From: Bacillus sp. CH140a_4T
GTDB lineage: Bacteria > Bacillota > Bacilli > Bacillales > Bacillaceae_G
Reading direction: 5' to 3'
Assembly (NCBI RefSeq): GCF_008923725.1
Contig: NZ_WBPF01000019.1
Coordinates: 206,512-270,511, forward strand
DNA length: 64,000 nucleotides
Shown: positions 60,298 to 64,000 of the stretch, piece after piece
Layout of the letters: every line of letters begins with the position of its first letter
Numbering within the stretch: the stretch's first letter is position 1
Made by a program: the position numbers and the translations under genes
The notes under the pieces: generated by a model
Seen by the model: the letters and a program-made list of their open reading frames with translations, nothing else
Told to the model about the DNA's origin: nothing
Databases searched by the model: none

Positions 60298-61258
60298 GTT
60301 TTTTCTCCTTTCGATTTCGTTTTACAATCTTCGGATCAATTGCATCTTGCAAACCATCACCAATTGCATTAAATGCAAACATAATGAGTGCAATCATGAT
60401 TGCTGGGAAGAATAATTGCCACCATTCTCCGCTTAGCAATGTCCCGAGTGCATCGTTCGTCATCGTTCCCCAGCTCGCTGCTGGTGATTGTACTCCGAGT
60501 CCGATAAAGCTTAAAAATGATTCTGAAAAAATAGCTGCTGGAATTGTAAATGATAAATTTACGATAATAATACCTGTTAAATTTGGAATGATATGTCCGT
60601 ATATAATCTTCATATGCGATGTACCTAATCGCTCTGCTGCAATAACAAATTCTCTTTGCTTTAAGGATAATACTTGTGCCCTAATGAGACGTGCCATGCC
60701 AATCCACCCTGTTAATGCAAGAGCGATTATAATTGTAAAAAGTCCTGGTTTCATTACGATCAATAGTAAAATCACAATTAATAAATATGGGATACCATAT
60801 AACACTTCAATCCCTCTTATAATCCATTCATCTATTAACGTTCCAAGACGATTACGCCCTCTCACGTATCCACTAAAGCCACCGATTAGTACACCTATTC
60901 CTATATCAAGAGCCGCTGCCACTAATCCAACTGTTAGTGAGATTTTCCCACCAGCCCAAGTACGCGCCCATATGTCTCTTCCTAAATCATCGGTTCCGAA
61001 CCAATGCTCGCTACTAGGAGGTAAATTAGTTGCTTCTTTCACTTGTTCACTCGCAGTAAATGACGTTAAACTTTCGCCAATTAGCGAGAAAATTATAATG
61101 AGTAATAACGTCACTGCGCCTAAAACTGCTATAGGGTTTGATATGAACTTGCGAAACACTTCCTTCTTTCGGCTAATTGTTTGCTGCTCTTTATTTATCG
61201 TTAATTCTTTTTTCTCTTCATTCGTTAATAACTGTTTATTAATTTCATAAGCTCCCAT
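60254..61258 (-). CDS. Peptide ABC transporter permease (OppC type)
   Basis: 334 residues. Long N-terminal cytoplasmic tail, six helices, SSEHWFGTDDLGRDIWART typical of OppC, and contact loop AERLGTSHMKIIYGHIIPNL. The C-terminal tail (RNRKEKKHGTALIFRKRNVS) runs into the start of the ATPase gene and may be an overlap-driven extension. Confidence 0.92.
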   Translation of the reverse strand: MGAYEINKQLLTNEEKKELTINKEQQTISRKKEVFRKFISNPIAVLGAVTLLLIIIFSLIGESLTSFTASEQVKEATNLPPSSEHWFGTDDLGRDIWARTWAGGKISLTVGLVAAALDIGIGVLIGGFSGYVRGRNRLGTLIDEWIIRGIEVLYGIPYLLIVILLLIVMKPGLFTIIIALALTGWIGMARLIRAQVLSLKQREFVIAAERLGTSHMKIIYGHIIPNLTGIIIVNLSFTIPAAIFSESFLSFIGLGVQSPAASWGTMTNDALGTLLSGEWWQLFFPAIMIALIMFAFNAIGDGLQDAIDPKIVKRNRKEKKHGTALIFRKRNVSR

Positions 61259-61275
61259 TTAAATATCCCCCCTCC

Positions 61276-62193
61276 TTATGTAATAGAACGAATACGCGGA
61301 TCAACCATACGATGAATAATATCTGTAATGAAAATACAAGAAATTAATAATGCACTATAGAAAATCGTTGTTCCCATAATGACCGGATAATCTCGGTTAA
61401 AAATGCTATCTACAAAATATTTTCCTAGACCAGGAATGGAAAATATTTTTTCAATAACGAAAGTCCCTGTTAAAAGTCCAGCCATTAACGGTCCAACAAA
61501 TGTAAGTACTGGCACAATCGCATTTCGAAGAGCATGTCTTATAATGATTTTCTTAATTGGGATACCTTTCGCTCTCGCTAGCTTAATATAATCACTCTGC
61601 AAAACTTCAATCATATTAGAGCGAACAAACCTTGTAATCACTGCGATTGGTCCTAACGCTAATGCAAAGGATGGCAATACCGTATGTTCGAATGTGCCCC
61701 AAGACGCTACAGGTAACAGTTCAAACTGTATAGCAAATACTTGTATAAATAATGGTGCTAAAATAAAACTTGGAATAGATATACCGAGAATCGCAAGTAA
61801 GCTCACACTATAATCAATTACTTTCCCATGATATAGGGCTGCAAATGTACCTGCTGCAATTCCGACTAATAATGAAATAATAAGTGCTTGTAAACCAATA
61901 ATCGCTGACGGACCAAATCCTGTCGTTATAATTTCTGATACACCTTGCCCCGTCGATTGAACAGATTCACCAAAATCAAAATGAACTACGCCATCTAAAT
62001 AAGCGACATATTGATTCCATAACGGTTCATCGAGGTGATACTTCGCCCTCATATTTTGTATTACTTCCTCTGGAAAGATTTTTGCATCTGATGAAAATGG
62101 ATCCCCAGGAATGATATGCATAATCAAAAATGTTACTGTCGTAATGACCCATAGCGTGAAAACCATAACCGATAGTTTTTTAATAACATACAC
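61276..62193 (-). CDS. Peptide ABC transporter permease (OppB type)
   Basis: 305 residues. Begins MYVIKKLSVMVFTLWVITTV and has contact loop KLARAKGIPIKKIIIRHALR and terminal MVDPRIRSIT. First gene of the operon, about 135 bases downstream of the S-box aptamer and its terminator. Confidence 0.93.
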   Translation of the reverse strand: MYVIKKLSVMVFTLWVITTVTFLIMHIIPGDPFSSDAKIFPEEVIQNMRAKYHLDEPLWNQYVAYLDGVVHFDFGESVQSTGQGVSEIITTGFGPSAIIGLQALIISLLVGIAAGTFAALYHGKVIDYSVSLLAILGISIPSFILAPLFIQVFAIQFELLPVASWGTFEHTVLPSFALALGPIAVITRFVRSNMIEVLQSDYIKLARAKGIPIKKIIIRHALRNAIVPVLTFVGPLMAGLLTGTFVIEKIFSIPGLGKYFVDSIFNRDYPVIMGTTIFYSALLISCIFITDIIHRMVDPRIRSIT

Positions 62194-62273
62194 TTCAATA
62201 ACCCCCTAAACAAATAAATTTACTTTGTTTTATTGACATATTTGTTCCTATCACTTTTCCACTTCTTAAAATA

Positions 62274-62310
62274 CAAAAAGCCTTGATCTTAAAAAATAAG
62301 ATCAAGGCTG
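62274..62310 (-). terminator. S-box-controlled terminator
   Basis: AGCCTTGATCTTA pairs with TAAGATCAAGGCT, loop AAAA, T-run on the minus strand. It follows the aptamer and precedes the oppB-type gene by about 80 bases. Confidence 0.9.
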
Positions 62311-62327
62311 AATAAACGAAGGCCCAT

Positions 62328-62432
62328 CACTTATCTTTCAAGACTTGCTTGCTGGAATTAGCACGGTGTTCATCTTACAGAACCCGCTGCTGAGGTGTCA
62401 TAGGGCCAGTCCCTCTACCTCTCTGGATAAGT
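62328..62432 (-). promoter_or_regulatory. SAM-I riboswitch (S-box) aptamer
   Basis: Minus strand: P1 ACTTATCC with GATAAGTG; AGAGAGGTAGAGGGACTGGC, CCTATGACACCTCAGCAGCG, ACCGTGCTAATTCC(AGC) and AAAGATAAGTGATGG follow in S-box order. SAM binding should switch off the five-gene peptide transporter operon. Confidence 0.95.
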
Positions 62433-62602
62433 AAATTGCTATATTATTATTTGGTTCAAATTGTATATTTCGAATTATAATTCTGAAAAAATGAAAAGTC
62501 AATCAAATTGGATATATTTAGAAAAATCAGTTTTCAATGTCATTTATCGAAATTACAGTTTTCACTTATAATAAAAAGAAATACTGTTAAAGGAGTTATA
62601 AG

Positions 62603-62818
62603 ATGGATCCCTTACTTCTTGCTACTATAGGGTTACCCTTAACAATCGTTATACTTGTCATCATTGGCTTCTACAAATTATTCATTAAAAAGAAAAGCAT
62701 TACCTCTTTTTACACACCCTTTGATAATATTACCGGTCAAACCATTTCTGAATTTCACGAAGAACAGAAAGTATTAGTATCCGAGGATGAAGACGGAGAT
62801 GGTAAGAAGAAAAAATAA
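62603..62818 (+). CDS. DUF3951-type small membrane protein
   Basis: 71 residues: one N-terminal helix (LLLATIGLPLTIVILVIIGF), a short basic stretch (KLFIKKK) and the motif YTPFDNITGQTISEFHEEQK, then an acidic/lysine tail. The TPFDxITGQT...FHEE motif is what I recall from DUF3951 proteins of Bacillus. AAAGGAGTTATAAG precedes the ATG. Function unknown. Confidence 0.78.
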   Translation: MDPLLLATIGLPLTIVILVIIGFYKLFIKKKSITSFYTPFDNITGQTISEFHEEQKVLVSEDEDGDGKKKK

Positions 62819-62846
62819 CCTTGCGCGTACGCAAGGTTATTTTTTT
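62816..62846. terminator. Bidirectional terminator
   Basis: AACCTTGCG pairs with CGCAAGGTT, T7; between convergent DUF3951 and lipoprotein genes. Confidence 0.85.
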
Positions 62847-63340
62847 GCCTCTGTTTGAAAACGCTTATAGTATGTTGATGCTGTTGAAAAATTAATTTCT
62901 ATATCACGAATCAACGATGAGTCTTCTTCTTTAGCTAACTTTTGTAATTTTTTTATCGCTTGTTCTGCTTCATTTAAGAAACCAACATACATTTCATGTT
63001 CTTGTTCTTTCGACTTCGGTACACGAATTTCTTTACGTATATGATCTATATCTTCTAACATGCCTGTCGTTACCTTCTGCACGTCTTCTTTATATTTAGC
63101 ATTCGTTATTTCCTTACCACCTTTTTCTTTTGCTACTTCCCATAACTGTAATGCTTTATTAATTTCTTTGTTCATCTTCATATCGTATTTTTCATGTACT
63201 TCGCGATACACTTTCATCTCTTCTGTTTGTTCAGTAGATTGCTCTACCTTTTCCTTTGGTTCTTTCGTATCTTTATTTCCATTACATCCCGCTAGAAGGA
63301 GCATACCTCCCATTACGGCAATACCCAAAACCTTCTTCAT
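62837..63340 (-). CDS. Uncharacterised lipoprotein
   Basis: 167 residues. Lipobox MLLLAGCNGN; the rest is helical, rich in Lys and Glu (EKVEQSTEQTEEMKVYREVH, then LNEAEQAIKKLQKLAKEE), without recognised motifs. AAAAGGAGAAAAAGAG precedes the ATG. Probably a surface lipoprotein with a helical bundle. Single gene with its own terminator. Confidence 0.8.
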   Translation of the reverse strand: MKKVLGIAVMGGMLLLAGCNGNKDTKEPKEKVEQSTEQTEEMKVYREVHEKYDMKMNKEINKALQLWEVAKEKGGKEITNAKYKEDVQKVTTGMLEDIDHIRKEIRVPKSKEQEHEMYVGFLNEAEQAIKKLQKLAKEEDSSLIRDIEINFSTASTYYKRFQTEAKK

Positions 63341-63542
63341 CTCTTTTTCTCCTTTTATCTACAGCTACTACTCATTATAGTTTCTTTTATCTCCACTTGT
63401 TATTATACCGAGAACATCCTACTTTTTACACTTAAGACGATACCTTAATATACATGCCCACATTTTTGTCACATTATCGTCACTTTATGTAAATAACTTT
63501 TGCATCACCTTACGAAACTTTATGTGTTATTTCAAAGAAATG

Positions 63543-63586
63543 AAAAAAGAGCTGATTCAAAATATGTTTGAATCAGCTCTTTTTAT
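63543..63586 (-). terminator. Terminator after the MFS gene
   Basis: AAAAAGAGCTGATTCAAA pairs with TTTGAATCAGCTCTTTTT; immediately after the stop of the last gene. Confidence 0.92.
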
Positions 63587-63589
63587 GAA

Positions 63590-64000
63590 TTAAGCCTCTA
63601 CATTTTGTCTTTGTTGCAATTCAAACTGCTTCTCACTTCTTCTGGCCATAAATAGATAACATAATACAGCACCAATTTCACAAAGAGCGATCACAACGCC
63701 CATCGGTAATGCGGTGTTGCTTCCACCAATGCCTACTAACGGTGCAACAAGTGCTCCTGAAATGAACTGTAATAAGCCTAATAAAGCTGATGCTGTTCCT
63801 GCAGCTTGTTTCTGGTTTCTCATCGCTAATGAGAAACCAGTTGTTGATACAACCCCAACACTTGATACAACAAGGAACAACGAACATAAAACACCAATTA
63901 AACCTATTCCTAGTACGATTGTCAGTAATAAAGATAGGCCACCAACAGCTGCGATAATAATACCAGCAACAAATAATGTCTTCTCATTCACTTTCCCTGC
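63590..64000 (-). CDS. MFS multidrug transporter (Bcr/CflA type), 3' part only
   Basis: At least 137 C-terminal residues; the frame is open to the end of the window. Four hydrophobic helices; NQKQAAGTASALLGLLQFIS and GALVAPLVGIGG resemble the C-terminal half of Bcr/CflA efflux pumps, where GxASAxxGxxQ is a common helix motif. The N-terminal half lies beyond position 64000. Confidence 0.85.
   Translation of the reverse strand, partial: AGKVNEKTLFVAGIIIAAVGGLSLLLTIVLGIGLIGVLCSLFLVVSSVGVVSTTGFSLAMRNQKQAAGTASALLGLLQFISGALVAPLVGIGGSNTALPMGVVIALCEIGAVLCYLFMARRSEKQFELQQRQNVEA

Noticed and set aside
60231-61250. 339-codon open frame on the plus strand
   Set aside because: It lies entirely opposite the oppC-type permease and adjacent genes, has proline/isoleucine-rich nonsense composition and no recognisable domain; the minus-strand genes are certain.

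Overview
The window looks like the chromosome of a Bacillus cereus-group bacterium (B. cereus, B. anthracis or B. thuringiensis). It is AT-rich with strong AGGAGG-type ribosome binding sites. It carries the conserved Bacillus block ddl-murF-cshA / acpS-ydcC-alr-ndoAI-ndoA-tex-cmpA-sprT-tRNAs, many oligopeptide transporters, and a dispersed hairpin repeat of the kind reported as 'bcr' repeats in this group. A perfect parS site and the leading-strand orientation of the housekeeping genes (mostly minus strand) suggest an origin-proximal region, with oriC probably beyond the right-hand end. I see no phage, no insertion sequence and no CRISPR array.

Layout. 1-600: six tRNA genes (Asn-Ser-Glu-Val-fMet-Asp, minus strand) behind two good sigma-A promoters. 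0.7-13.7 kb: housekeeping block (sprT, cmpA, tex, the ndoAI/ndoA toxin-antitoxin pair, alr, a LolA-like lipoprotein, acpS, a rhomboid protease, uvsE, cshA, murF, ddl). 14-19 kb: an MFS pump and the hppD-fahA-hmgA tyrosine/homogentisate catabolic cluster. 19.3-19.9 kb: four tandem genes for 35-36-residue membrane peptides. 20.5-29 kb: a HAD phosphatase and a complete Opp/App transporter with two binding proteins. 29.6-31.9 kb: parS and an ABC-F ATPase with an attenuator-like leader. 32-38 kb: small-peptide genes, a GalT-like protein, a lytic transglycosylase, a DUF2334 deacetylase-like protein, a broken tatD-family gene, a YxeA-family protein and a YitT protein. 38.9-44.4 kb: a PH-domain protein, a LacI regulator, plsC, an EamA transporter/LysR pair, and three copies of a two-peptide cassette. 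44.5-47 kb: a molybdate-type regulator with modAB but no modC. 47-51 kb: a GRP sugar transporter, pnuC, a proline-biosynthesis reductase and an aldo-keto reductase. 51-55 kb: two orphan OppA-like binding proteins, one behind a SAM riboswitch. 55-64 kb: small membrane genes (one frameshifted), an AraC regulator, lipoproteins, a second SAM-riboswitch-controlled oligopeptide transporter, and the 3' part of an MFS pump.

The most striking observation is a set of eight promoters between 31.9 and 44.2 kb with one invariant architecture: TTACA-N4-TGTAA, N6, (T/C)GTAA, N8, (G/A)ATAG, N20, a sigma-A -10 box, with no good -35. The first element matches the TNACA-N4-TGTAA operator that I recall for BceR-type (antimicrobial-peptide-sensing) response regulators. 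The promoters drive almost only tiny genes: three copies of an amphipathic-plus-hydrophobic peptide pair, a three-gene mini-operon, a 37-residue membrane peptide and a YxeA-family protein. One divergent pair of promoters shares a single operator and leads into short transcripts without convincing ORFs. I infer a local, multi-copy envelope-stress micropeptide regulon; its regulator is not in the window.

Other regulatory features: two S-box riboswitches on separate oligopeptide-type transporters (a methionine-supply link), leader attenuators before the ABC-F and cshA genes, and four copies of a roughly 100-160 bp dispersed repeat, two of which abut the ends of reading frames. All functional calls are from reading the sequence; no database search was run.
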